Assembly: GCA_964509505.1 (NCBI GenBank)
Contig: CAZDYP010000019.1
Coordinates: 1-39,980, forward strand
Source: CAZDYP01 sp964509505
GTDB taxonomy: Bacteria > Chloroflexota > Anaerolineae > JACRMK01
Direction: 5' to 3'
Length of the DNA stretch: 39,980 nt
Shown: piece after piece, positions 7,482 through 14,620 of the stretch
Numbering within the stretch: position 1 is the first letter of the stretch
Layout: every line of letters starts with the position of its first letter
Position numbers and translations under genes: made by a program
Notes under the pieces: model-generated
Database searches by the model: none
What the model was told of the DNA's origin: nothing
The model's input: the letters and a program-made list of their open reading frames with translations, nothing else

Positions 7482-8933
7482 TTACTCGCTTGTTTTCTTC
7501 GCCCGCAACGCCTGCTCCATCAACTCGCCCACCCCCTGCGGATTGGCTTTACCCCTCGTCGCCTTCATCGCTTGTCCAATCAAAAACTTGAGGATGGTCT
7601 CTTTGCCCGCGAGATAATCGGCGACGGGCTTCGGGTTTTCCGCGATGACTTGCGTGATGATGGCTTGCAGCGCGCTGGCGTCGCTAATTTGCGCGAGCCC
7701 TTTCGCCTTCACAATGTCGGCTGGTGCGTTACCCGTCGTGAGCATTTCCTCGAAGACCTGCTTGGCGAGCGTGCTGCTCAACGTCTTGTCAGCCGTGAGC
7801 TTCGTCAACTCCGCAAGGTGGGGCGGCGCGATTTTGATTCGCTCGATGCCGATGCGTTGCTCGTTCAACACACGCGCGATTTCGCCCAGCATCCAATTGG
7901 CAACCGCTTTGGGTTGCCCGCCCGCAACGACGGCTTGTTCGAAGTATTCCGCCATCACACGCTCGCGCGTCAACAAGTCCGCATCATAAGGCGATAAGCC
8001 TAATGCTTGTTCAAAGCGGGCGCGCTTCATCTCGGGCAGTTCAGGCAGCGTTGCGCGCAATTGCTCGACCCATTCGTCGGTGATGACGAGCGGCGGCAAA
8101 TCAGGTTCGGGGAAGTAACGATAGTCGTGCGCATGTTCCTTGCCGCGTTGCGGAATCGTCACGCCGCGCCCTTCGTCCCACCCCATCGTCTGTTGTGCGA
8201 CTTGCTCGCCGCGCACCCATACCTCCGACTGTCGCTTGATTTCGTACTCCAGCGCACGCTCCAACGCGCGGAACGAGTTGAGATTCTTCACTTCTGTGCG
8301 CGTGAACAATTCCTGTGAGCCAACGGGCCGCACCGAGATGTTCACCTCGAAACGAATGACGCCCTTTTCCATGTCGCCGCTGTTCGCGCCGAGGTAACGC
8401 AAAATCGCGCGCAACCCCTCCGCATACAAGCGAGCCTCTTCAACGGAGTGAATGTCGGGTTCGGAAACGATTTCCAAGAGCGGCACGCCCGCGCGGTTAT
8501 AATCCACCAGACTACCGCCCGCGACGTGATAGAGCTTGCCCGTATCCTCTTCGAGATGGACACGGCGCACCCGGATACGCTTTGTGCCTTGCGACGTTTC
8601 AATGTCAAGATAGCCATGCACCGCGAGCGGCAAGTCGTATTGTGAAATCTGATACCCCTTCGGTAAATCAGGGTAAAAATAGTTCTTTCTGGCAAAGACG
8701 CTTTCGCGCTGAATCGTGCAATGCAGCGCCAACGCAACCATCGTCGCCAACTCGACCGCGCGTTGATTGACAACAGGCAATACGCCCGGCATCGCCGTGC
8801 AGACAGGGCATGTCACAGTGTTCGGTTGCGCTTGCGTCGAATCTACCACAGCGCAACCGCAAAACATTTTCGATTGGGTCATCAGTTCGGCATGAACTTC
8901 GAGGCCGATGACGGGTTCGTAGTGGGTGAGCAT
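7482..8933 (-). CDS. gatB: Asp/Glu-tRNA amidotransferase subunit B
   Basis: A full-length 483-residue GatB. Signature parts are present: YEPVIGLEVHAELMTQSKMF at the N-terminus, the zinc-site cysteines in CGCAVVD and TCPVCTAMPG, YFYPDLPKGYQISQYD and VHLEEDTGKLYH. The C-terminal Yqey-like tail domain ends LIGQAMKATRGKANPQGV. GatB activates the gamma- or beta-carboxyl of Glu-tRNA(Gln) or Asp-tRNA(Asn) and receives ammonia from GatA. gatA and gatC are about 3.5-5.5 kb away, so the subunits are not in one operon. The Shine-Dalgarno site is weak. The gene opens a run with the antitoxin, PIN and NUDIX genes. Confidence 0.97.
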   Translation of the reverse strand: MLTHYEPVIGLEVHAELMTQSKMFCGCAVVDSTQAQPNTVTCPVCTAMPGVLPVVNQRAVELATMVALALHCTIQRESVFARKNYFYPDLPKGYQISQYDLPLAVHGYLDIETSQGTKRIRVRRVHLEEDTGKLYHVAGGSLVDYNRAGVPLLEIVSEPDIHSVEEARLYAEGLRAILRYLGANSGDMEKGVIRFEVNISVRPVGSQELFTRTEVKNLNSFRALERALEYEIKRQSEVWVRGEQVAQQTMGWDEGRGVTIPQRGKEHAHDYRYFPEPDLPPLVITDEWVEQLRATLPELPEMKRARFEQALGLSPYDADLLTRERVMAEYFEQAVVAGGQPKAVANWMLGEIARVLNEQRIGIERIKIAPPHLAELTKLTADKTLSSTLAKQVFEEMLTTGNAPADIVKAKGLAQISDASALQAIITQVIAENPKPVADYLAGKETILKFLIGQAMKATRGKANPQGVGELMEQALRAKKTSE

Positions 8934-8940
8934 AGTCGTT

Positions 8941-9135
8941 CTAATAATTATCAGGATTGTCAGTAGCTAAGCCCTCGGCGCTTGCTGCTGCCAACACAAT
9001 GTGATCGGCTGTTACGAACACAAGTCTGGCAATTTGCGACGAACCAGACAACGATTGGCTGCAATGGTTGTTGCCCAATGCGTCGCAGCATAGCCACGCA
9101 ATGCCTGGCGTGCAGTCAAGGCGATTGCCCATGCG
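8941..9135 (-). pseudogene. Frameshifted PIN-domain toxin, C-terminal part
   Basis: Two minus-strand frames join into a typical PIN C-terminus. The first reads TARQALRGYAATHWATTIAA and NRCLVRRKLPDL; the second reads FVTADHIVLAAASAEGLATD and ends NPDNY before TAG at 8941. One missing base at about 9020/9021 accounts for the shift (LPDL-VF-VTAD would be restored). Upstream, 9136-9315 shows no clean continuation, only short broken frames, and no intact start is visible. Its distance to gatB is 7 bases. The best reading is a decayed VapC-like toxin whose antitoxin is gone. Confidence 0.65.
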
Positions 9136-9315
9136 CAATGCGCCCATCCAATCGGGTCAATTGCAAACGTTGGGTTGCCACGCTTGCGTGATTGGGGTTG
9201 ATGGTAGTTCTCGCTCCAAAATTTCGCCCCCAACCGCTTGGGGTCTTTTGCCTTCTGAGTGCGCCCGTTTCTCTACGCTTGATGCCAGCGGCTCTGGTAT
9301 TTTGTATCGTTAGCA

Positions 9316-10482
9316 TTACACCTTCCTATGCTTCTTCACAAACGTCTCAATCCGATCCAACGCCTCTTCAATTTGCGAATGCGAAGCGGTGTAGGCGCAA
9401 CGCACATGCCCGTCGCCGCTCGCTCCGAAGGCGTGACCTGGCACAACAGCGACTTTGTGTTCCAGCAGCAACCGCTCGGCAAATTCGTCCGAGCTCAAGC
9501 CCGATGGACGGATGTCGGGGAACGCATAGAACGCGCCATGCGGCTCGAACGTCGGCAAACCGATTTGGTTCAAGCCTTGCACAATCGTCTGACGGCGTTG
9601 GTTGTATTCGGCGACCATCGCTTGCACGAAGGGCTCGCCGTGTTTGAGCGCTTCAATCGCGGCGAACTGCGCCGTTGTCGGCGCGGACATGATGATGTAT
9701 TGGTGAATCTTCCGCATTCCGCCAATCAACTCGGATGGTCCGCACGCATAGCCCAAGCGCCAACCTGTCATCGCGTAGTCCTTTGAGAAGCCGCCCAACA
9801 AAATCGTGCGCTCCTTCATCCCCGGCAACGCTGAGAAACACACATGCTCCACGCCATACACCAGGCGATCATAAATCTCGTCGGACAACACGATAAGGTC
9901 ATGTTTTTTGGCGAGCTCCGCAATCTCCAGCAACTTTTGGCGTGGCATCACCGCGCCCGTGGGATTGTTCGGATACGCCAACAGGAGCGCGCGCGTCTGC
10001 GGCGTGATGACGCGTTCGATGTGTTCGGCTGACACCTCGAAGTGGTCTGCGACGTTGGTGACGACGGTGACGGGCTTGCCGCCCGCGAAAATCACGGCAG
10101 GTTTGTACGCGACGTACGACGGCTCGGTGATGATGCATTCGTCGCCGGGGTCGAGCAACGCCAGCATCGCCAGATGCAACGCTTCGGAGACGCCAACGGT
10201 GATAAGGATGTCGTTGGCGTCATAGCGCACCTGATACATTTTGTGGAGGTGTTGTGACAACAACACACGCAACTCCTCGATGCCTGAGTTCGAGGTGTAA
10301 TGCGTCTCGCCATGTTGCAGCGACGCGATACCTGCTTGGGTGAATGGTTCGGGTGTCGTGAAATCAGGCTCGCCGATGCCGAGCGAGATGACGTCTTTCA
10401 TGGTTGCGACAATATCGAAAAACTTACGGATGCCCGAGGCCGGCACAGCCGTCACACGCTGTGCTAAACGATAGTTAGTCAT
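9316..10482 (-). CDS. Class I/II PLP-dependent aminotransferase
   Basis: A 388-residue fold-type I aminotransferase. Visible motifs: ISLGIGEPDFTTPEPF near the N-terminus, the substrate/PLP segment LAYPNNPTGAVM, the cofactor-aspartate region VLSDEIYDRLVYG, the Schiff-base lysine in GGFSKDYAMTGWRLGY and the C-terminal arginine in GHVRCAYTAS. This matches aspartate/aromatic-type enzymes of the AspC/AraT group, but the amino acid substrate cannot be assigned from the sequence. AGGGAAAG lies about 5 bases before ATG. It lies about 90 bases downstream of the sugar nucleotidyltransferase stop, separated by a word-repeat array. Confidence 0.92.
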   Translation of the reverse strand: MTNYRLAQRVTAVPASGIRKFFDIVATMKDVISLGIGEPDFTTPEPFTQAGIASLQHGETHYTSNSGIEELRVLLSQHLHKMYQVRYDANDILITVGVSEALHLAMLALLDPGDECIITEPSYVAYKPAVIFAGGKPVTVVTNVADHFEVSAEHIERVITPQTRALLLAYPNNPTGAVMPRQKLLEIAELAKKHDLIVLSDEIYDRLVYGVEHVCFSALPGMKERTILLGGFSKDYAMTGWRLGYACGPSELIGGMRKIHQYIIMSAPTTAQFAAIEALKHGEPFVQAMVAEYNQRRQTIVQGLNQIGLPTFEPHGAFYAFPDIRPSGLSSDEFAERLLLEHKVAVVPGHAFGASGDGHVRCAYTASHSQIEEALDRIETFVKKHRKV

Positions 10483-10504
10483 AGGCTTTCCCTGGCAGCT
10501 ATAG

Positions 10505-10560
10505 TGTCATGTGTCCAGTGTCAGGTGTCACGGGTGAGGACTTAACACTTGGCACATGAT
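10505..10560. repeat. GTGTCA-type word array
   Basis: Short tandem words of the type GTGTCAtGTGTCCaGTGTCAgG occupy the spacer between the aminotransferase start and the nucleotidyltransferase stop. A partly inverted echo (CACTTGGCAC) lies on the right. The same word family recurs at 34915-35006. Confidence 0.55.
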
Positions 10561-10574
10561 ACTTTGATACATCA

Positions 10575-11621
10575 TCACGCTTGATTCCCCGAGCTCGAAT
10601 CCACTTCGCTCGTATCGCCGACAGTCAAGCGGTCGAAGGTGCCTTTGACGCGCGCATAGTTGCCGATGAGTGAGCTGGTGAGCATCGCTTCTTCGCTGCG
10701 CGACGATTGGCTGAGAATCGAGTCGCGGATGATCGAGTTGGACACGGTGCTGTTGTCGCCGATGCTCACAAAGGGACCGATGCGCGAATCGTTCACCGTG
10801 ACGTTGGCGCCGATGGTCACGTAGGGACCGATGATGCTGTTGGTGAGGTTCGCGGTCGGCGCGATGTTTACGGGCGGAATGATAGCGCAGCGCGAGTCGT
10901 TGGCGATGGCATGTTCAATTTTCTCCAGCAGAAACCGATTTGTCTCTAGCAAACTCTGCACCGTGCCGCAATCGTACCAACTGCTCAAGAGGCGCGTCGT
11001 CAAGCGCGCGCCATGCTCGACCATGAGCTGCATCGCATCGGCGAGGAAGTATTCGTTCTTCAGTTGGAGGTTGCGTCGCAGCTGCTCGTCAATCGCGGCG
11101 AATAATTTGCTGCTGTCTTTGAAGTAGTACACCCCACCCACGGCGCGATTCGAGATGAACTCTGGCGGTTTCTCGACGAAGCGTGTGATGAGCTCGCCTT
11201 GCATCTTCACAACGCCGAAGCGTCGCGGATCGTCCACGACTTTGGTGTAGATGACGCCATCGTAGCGACTGTGGTCAAGCCCGGAGAGGTCTGCTTCGAC
11301 CACCGTATCGCCAAAGATGATCAGCACGTCTTTGGTGATGACGTGGCTGGTCAAGCGTATGGCAGGCGATTGACCGTTCAACTCTTTTTGCTCGACGAAG
11401 TGCGAGCGATATTGCGGAAAATTGTCTTTGACGAATTTCTCGATCTGCTCGCCGAGATAGCCGACGATGAACACGATGTCTTCAATCTCGACGCCTGCGA
11501 GCGAATCGAGCACGTGACCTAACACGGTCTTGCCCGCGACCTGCACCAACGGTTTTGGCGTGGTGTAAGTTAATGGACGCAAACGACTACCCAAGCCTGC
11601 TAATGGAATGACAATCTGCAT
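10575..11621 (-). CDS. Sugar-phosphate nucleotidyltransferase with left-handed beta-helix
   Basis: A 348-residue protein. The N-terminal Rossmann-like domain starts with the nucleotide-binding GLGSRLRPLTYTTPKPL, followed by FGDTVV (metal Asp) and RFVEKPP. The C-terminal part has hexapeptide repeats of a left-handed beta-helix (SIIGPYVTIGANVTV, SRIGPFVSIGDNSTV). This architecture is that of RmlA-long/GlmU-like nucleotidyltransferases, which make an NDP-sugar from NTP and a sugar 1-phosphate. The sugar is not determinable, though glucose-1-phosphate is common. GAGGTGAT precedes ATG 11621. The RsmI-like gene ends 22 bases upstream. Confidence 0.88.
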   Translation of the reverse strand: MQIVIPLAGLGSRLRPLTYTTPKPLVQVAGKTVLGHVLDSLAGVEIEDIVFIVGYLGEQIEKFVKDNFPQYRSHFVEQKELNGQSPAIRLTSHVITKDVLIIFGDTVVEADLSGLDHSRYDGVIYTKVVDDPRRFGVVKMQGELITRFVEKPPEFISNRAVGGVYYFKDSSKLFAAIDEQLRRNLQLKNEYFLADAMQLMVEHGARLTTRLLSSWYDCGTVQSLLETNRFLLEKIEHAIANDSRCAIIPPVNIAPTANLTNSIIGPYVTIGANVTVNDSRIGPFVSIGDNSTVSNSIIRDSILSQSSRSEEAMLTSSLIGNYARVKGTFDRLTVGDTSEVDSSSGNQA

Positions 11622-11643
11622 ATCACCTCGAAGATTGACTCGT

Positions 11644-12339
11644 TTACTTGATGCCTGCGACCAGTATCACGTACTCCCCTTTGAATGGTCGCAACCGAAA
11701 ATGCTCCGAGACTTGGAACGCGGCGCCGCGCACGACTTGTTCGGTGGGCATGGTCAGGTCGCACGCGACCACGATGGAACGCTCTTTGCCCAGCACGGTT
11801 ACAATGTCCTCCAGTACGGCATGTAAGCGATAGGGCGCATCCAGCATGATGGCAGTGGTCGTCTCCTTTTGCAACACCTTCAATGCTTTGCGTCGCGCCT
11901 CATGCTTGGGGGGCAACATACCCAAGAAGCGAAATTGGTTGATGGGCAAGCCGCTCACCACCAACGCTGCCATCAACGACGACGCACCCGGCACGACGAC
12001 CACCTTCGCGCCCAGCTTGTAGGCTTCGCCGACGAGCGCCTGGCCGGGGTCGTAAAACACGGGCGTGCCGGCATCGCAAATGAGCGCTAACGATTTGCCG
12101 CGTTGCAGTTCGGCGACGAGCTCAGGCGTGCGCGTCTTCTCGTTATGCTCGTTCAGGTCCACCAGCAGCTTCGTGATGTGGTGTCGTTTGAGCAAGCGCC
12201 CACCTTCGCGCACTTCCTCGCACACAACCCAATCGGCCTCGTTCAACGCGCGCACGGCTCGCGCGCTGATGTCGTCGGGATGGCCAATGGGCGTCGCAAC
12301 GATGTAGAGTGTGCCAAGTTTGGATGCTGAGTTTGGCAT
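11644..12339 (-). CDS. rsmI: RsmI-family 16S rRNA 2'-O-methyltransferase, short form
   Basis: A 231-residue tetrapyrrole-methylase-fold protein matching RsmI, which 2'-O-methylates C1402 of 16S rRNA. Motifs: GTLYIVATPIGHPDDIS, the EHNEKT segment, ALICDAGTPVFYDPG (glycine-rich SAM loop), VPGASSLMAALVVSGLP and the PYRLHAVLEDI strand-helix. Typical RsmI proteins have about 270-290 residues; here the C-terminal 40-50 residues are absent and the stop follows directly after GEYVILVAGIK. Several family positions differ (CEEVREG for the usual AEDTR, ACDLTMPTEQ for ARELTK.HE). It may therefore be an RsmI paralogue or relative with another substrate. The Shine-Dalgarno site is weak. Confidence 0.72.
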   Translation of the reverse strand: MPNSASKLGTLYIVATPIGHPDDISARAVRALNEADWVVCEEVREGGRLLKRHHITKLLVDLNEHNEKTRTPELVAELQRGKSLALICDAGTPVFYDPGQALVGEAYKLGAKVVVVPGASSLMAALVVSGLPINQFRFLGMLPPKHEARRKALKVLQKETTTAIMLDAPYRLHAVLEDIVTVLGKERSIVVACDLTMPTEQVVRGAAFQVSEHFRLRPFKGEYVILVAGIK

Positions 12340-12350
12340 AGTCTGAGAAA

Positions 12351-12412
12351 GAAGTAATGAGTAATTAGTAAGGAGTCATTGCAGGCTCGCCAATGATCCA
12401 TTACTCATTACC
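12351..12412. repeat. TAATGAG word array overlapping the gatA stop
   Basis: AGTAATGAGTAATTAGTAAG at the left is echoed in inverted form by CCATTACTCATTACC at about 12400-12414. The gatA stop codon (12401-12403) and its last codons (GNE) lie inside the right arm. Confidence 0.55.
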
Positions 12413-13882
12413 AAGCTTGGGTTTGTGTTTGTGCCAGGTTGTCGCCTGCTCGTACGCATACGCGACACGCAATACGGTTGCCTCGTCTAATGCCTTGCCG
12501 ATGATTTGCAAACCGATGGGCAAGCCATTCGCGAAACCGCAAGGCACGACCGCGCCCGTCAAGCCCGCCAGATTCAGCGGCAATGTGAACACATCTTCCA
12601 GATACATCGCAACGGGATCGTTGCTGTGCTGTCCGATTTTGAATGCGGTTGTCGGCGTTACAGGACACACGATGACGTCGAAGGTTGCGAGTGCGCGTTC
12701 AAAATCTTGCTTGATGAGCGTCCGCATTTTCTGTGCGCGCACGTAATAGGCATCGTAGTAACCCGCCGATAACGCATACGTGCCAATCATGATGCGTCGC
12801 TTCACTTCTGCGCCGAAACCCTCTGCGCGCGTTTGCAAATAGCGTTCCATCAAATCGCTGGCGTTGGTTTGGGCGTAACCATACCGCACGCCGTCGTAGC
12901 GCGCGAGGTTCGCCGACGCTTCGGCGGGCGCGATGAGGTAGTACGTCGGCAAACCATACTCGGTGTGCGGCAACGAGACGCGCTGCGCCGCCGCGCCCAA
13001 GCCGCCCATGACCTCGATGGCTTGACGCACCGCGTGTTCGACGGCGGGCTGCATCCCTGCGCTGAAATACTCATCCGGCACGCCAATACGGATGCCATCC
13101 AACCCATCACGCAAAGCAGCGAGATAATCAGGCACGGGCGCATTGAGGCACGTCGCATCGCGCGGGTCGTAACCGGCGATGGTTTGCAGCAGAATGGCGA
13201 CATCGCGCACGCATTTGCCCAGTGGGCCAATCTGATCGAGCGACGACGCGAAGGCGATGAGCCCATAACGTGAGACGCGCCCATACGTTGGCTTGATGGC
13301 GGTGATACCGCACAAGCCTGCGGGTTGGCGCACACTGCCGCCTGTATCAGAGCCGAGCGCGCCATAACACAAATCGGCGGCGACGGCGGCCGCGCTCCCG
13401 CCCGACGAACCGCCCGGCACCCGTGTCATATCGTACGGATTGTGGGTTGTGAAGTACGCGGAGTTTTCCGTGGACGAACCCATCGCAAATTCGTCGGTGT
13501 TTGTCTTACCCAATATCACTGCGCCCACTTGGTTGAGTTTCTCAATCACGTGAGCGTCATAAGGCGGCACAAAATTTTCGAGGATGCGCGAGCCCGCCGT
13601 CGTGGGCAAGCCGCGCGTGCAAATCACGTCTTTGATGGCGATGGGCATGCCAAGCAGCGGATGGTCTTCGCCGTGTGCGCGGCGCGCGTCGGCGTCCCGC
13701 GCTTGTGCTAATGCGCTCTCGGCAGCAACATGCAGATACGCTTTAATCTTTGGATCAATCGCCTTGATACGCGCGAGCATCGCTTGGGTCAATTCAACCG
13801 AGGAAACTTTTTTCGCTTGCAAGAGCACATGCGCTTCGTGCAAAGTCGCTTGCGCCAAGGAATTGGAAGAGTGGTTAGTCAT
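12401..13882 (-). CDS. gatA: Asp/Glu-tRNA amidotransferase subunit A (amidase)
   Basis: A 493-residue amidase-signature protein of GatA type. The Ser-Ser-Lys triad is present: Lys in PIAIKDVI, Ser in TNTDEFAMGSSTENSA and the glycine/serine-rich VPGGSSGGSAAAVAA, and the nucleophile Ser in GSDTGGSVRQPAG. It hydrolyses glutamine and passes ammonia to GatB for tRNA-dependent Gln or Asn synthesis. Its last codons fall within a TAATGAG word array. Between it and gatC lies a HEPN fragment and a terminator, so the two are probably transcribed separately. The Shine-Dalgarno site is weak. Confidence 0.97.
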   Translation of the reverse strand: MTNHSSNSLAQATLHEAHVLLQAKKVSSVELTQAMLARIKAIDPKIKAYLHVAAESALAQARDADARRAHGEDHPLLGMPIAIKDVICTRGLPTTAGSRILENFVPPYDAHVIEKLNQVGAVILGKTNTDEFAMGSSTENSAYFTTHNPYDMTRVPGGSSGGSAAAVAADLCYGALGSDTGGSVRQPAGLCGITAIKPTYGRVSRYGLIAFASSLDQIGPLGKCVRDVAILLQTIAGYDPRDATCLNAPVPDYLAALRDGLDGIRIGVPDEYFSAGMQPAVEHAVRQAIEVMGGLGAAAQRVSLPHTEYGLPTYYLIAPAEASANLARYDGVRYGYAQTNASDLMERYLQTRAEGFGAEVKRRIMIGTYALSAGYYDAYYVRAQKMRTLIKQDFERALATFDVIVCPVTPTTAFKIGQHSNDPVAMYLEDVFTLPLNLAGLTGAVVPCGFANGLPIGLQIIGKALDEATVLRVAYAYEQATTWHKHKPKLGNE

Positions 13883-13903
13883 GGACTTTGGAGCTGTGAG
13901 TTG

Positions 13904-14053
13904 TTATGGCTTGTCCCAATCAGGCAATAAAGTTGGCAACAGATTTTCGCTCGTCGTCACAAAATCTTGCGCGCGAGTGTAAGCACGCTCGGCTTCTGCT
14001 TGGGTGACATGCGCGCCACGCTCATAATCGGCTGAGAGTCGCGCTTGGTGCAT
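13904..14053 (-). pseudogene. HEPN-domain (UPF0332-like) C-terminal fragment
   Basis: A 49-codon frame reads MHQARLSADYERGAHVTQAE, then AERAYTRAQDFV, then a tail ending PDWDKP and TAA. The ADY..GA.V...EAE.A...A..FV pattern is the usual C-terminus of UPF0332-type HEPN proteins, which normally have over 100 residues. A TAG directly precedes the ATG and nothing HEPN-like is found upstream. No ribosome-binding site is visible. It is likely the remains of a HEPN/nucleotidyltransferase module inserted between gatC and gatA. Confidence 0.5.
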
Positions 14054-14095
14054 CTATGGGAAAATGAAGCAAGATCAATTCGTTTCATACGCAAC

Positions 14096-14125
14096 AAAAA
14101 AGGAGAGGGCATCGTCTCCCTCTCC
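14096..14125 (-). terminator. Intrinsic terminator after gatC
   Basis: Reading the minus strand, GGAGAGGG pairs with CCCTCTCC around an 8-base loop and is followed by six T. It begins 20 bases after the gatC stop. Confidence 0.8.
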
Positions 14126-14145
14126 CTCGGAGTCAATCGAGAAAT

Positions 14146-14439
14146 TTATGCTGCTTCCAACACGGGTGGCACCTTGAAACAACCTTCCGCTGCTTGGGGC
14201 GCATTGGCCAGGATGGCAGCGCGTGGGAACGAGGGAACGACGACATCGGCGCGCCACACGGTTTGGGTGGCTTGCGCGCGCGCCGTTGGCGAAATCGCCG
14301 ACAAGTCCACTTGTTGCAACCGTTCGGCATACGAGAGGATGTCCGATAGCTGTTCCTGAAAACGCGCCACCTCGTCGTCGCTCAAGCCCAAACGGGCGAG
14401 CTCGGCAATGTGCAATACATCGTCACGGGTCAGCTTCAT
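14146..14439 (-). CDS. gatC: Asp/Glu-tRNA amidotransferase subunit C
   Basis: A 97-residue GatC, full length. Family features are LTRDDVLHIAELARLGLSDD at the N-terminus, then FQEQLSDILSYAERLQQVD, and the C-terminal LANAPQAAEGCFKVPPVLE. GatC is the small clamp subunit that stabilises the GatA-GatB complex. It has its own promoter immediately upstream and a terminator downstream, so it is probably monocistronic. The ATG lies seven bases after a consensus -10 box; the CCTCC just before it is the wrong strand sense for a Shine-Dalgarno, so the mRNA should be leaderless. Confidence 0.95.
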   Translation of the reverse strand: MKLTRDDVLHIAELARLGLSDDEVARFQEQLSDILSYAERLQQVDLSAISPTARAQATQTVWRADVVVPSFPRAAILANAPQAAEGCFKVPPVLEAA

Positions 14440-14446
14440 GGAGGAT

Positions 14447-14475
14447 ATTATAACATCGTTTTGCGGTCAGGTCAG
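14447..14475 (-). promoter_or_regulatory. Promoter of gatC, leaderless arrangement
   Basis: On the minus strand, CTGACC (14470-14475), a 17-base spacer and TATAAT (14447-14452). Seven bases separate the -10 box from the gatC ATG. Confidence 0.6.
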
Positions 14476-14495
14476 TTGCGCCCACTCTCAAGCCT

Positions 14496-14562
14496 GTAGG
14501 ACAAGTTTGCAACTTGTCAGTTTGCAACTTGTCTTGGTGGGCAAGTTGCAAACTTGCCCTAC
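14496..14562. repeat. Palindromic interspersed repeat (AAGTTTGCAACTTG type)
   Basis: Three related near-palindromes: GACAAGTTTGCAACTTGTC type at 14496-14518, a partial copy at 14519-14534, and GGGCAAGTTGCAAACTTGCC at 14539 onward, bounded by GTAGG and CCTAC. They lie between divergent gatC and the TPR/zinc-ribbon gene. A similarly built element is at 18170-18196. Confidence 0.6.
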
Positions 14563-14620
14563 CCGACAGTTCACAAAGAACTTTGCTATAATCGCCCCAT
14601 CTTTCTATCAGGAAACGGTT

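Noticed and set aside
14408..14620. N-terminal extension of the TPR/zinc-ribbon protein
   Set aside because: It would cross the gatC start, promoter and palindromic repeats; ATG 14621 has a good ribosome-binding site.
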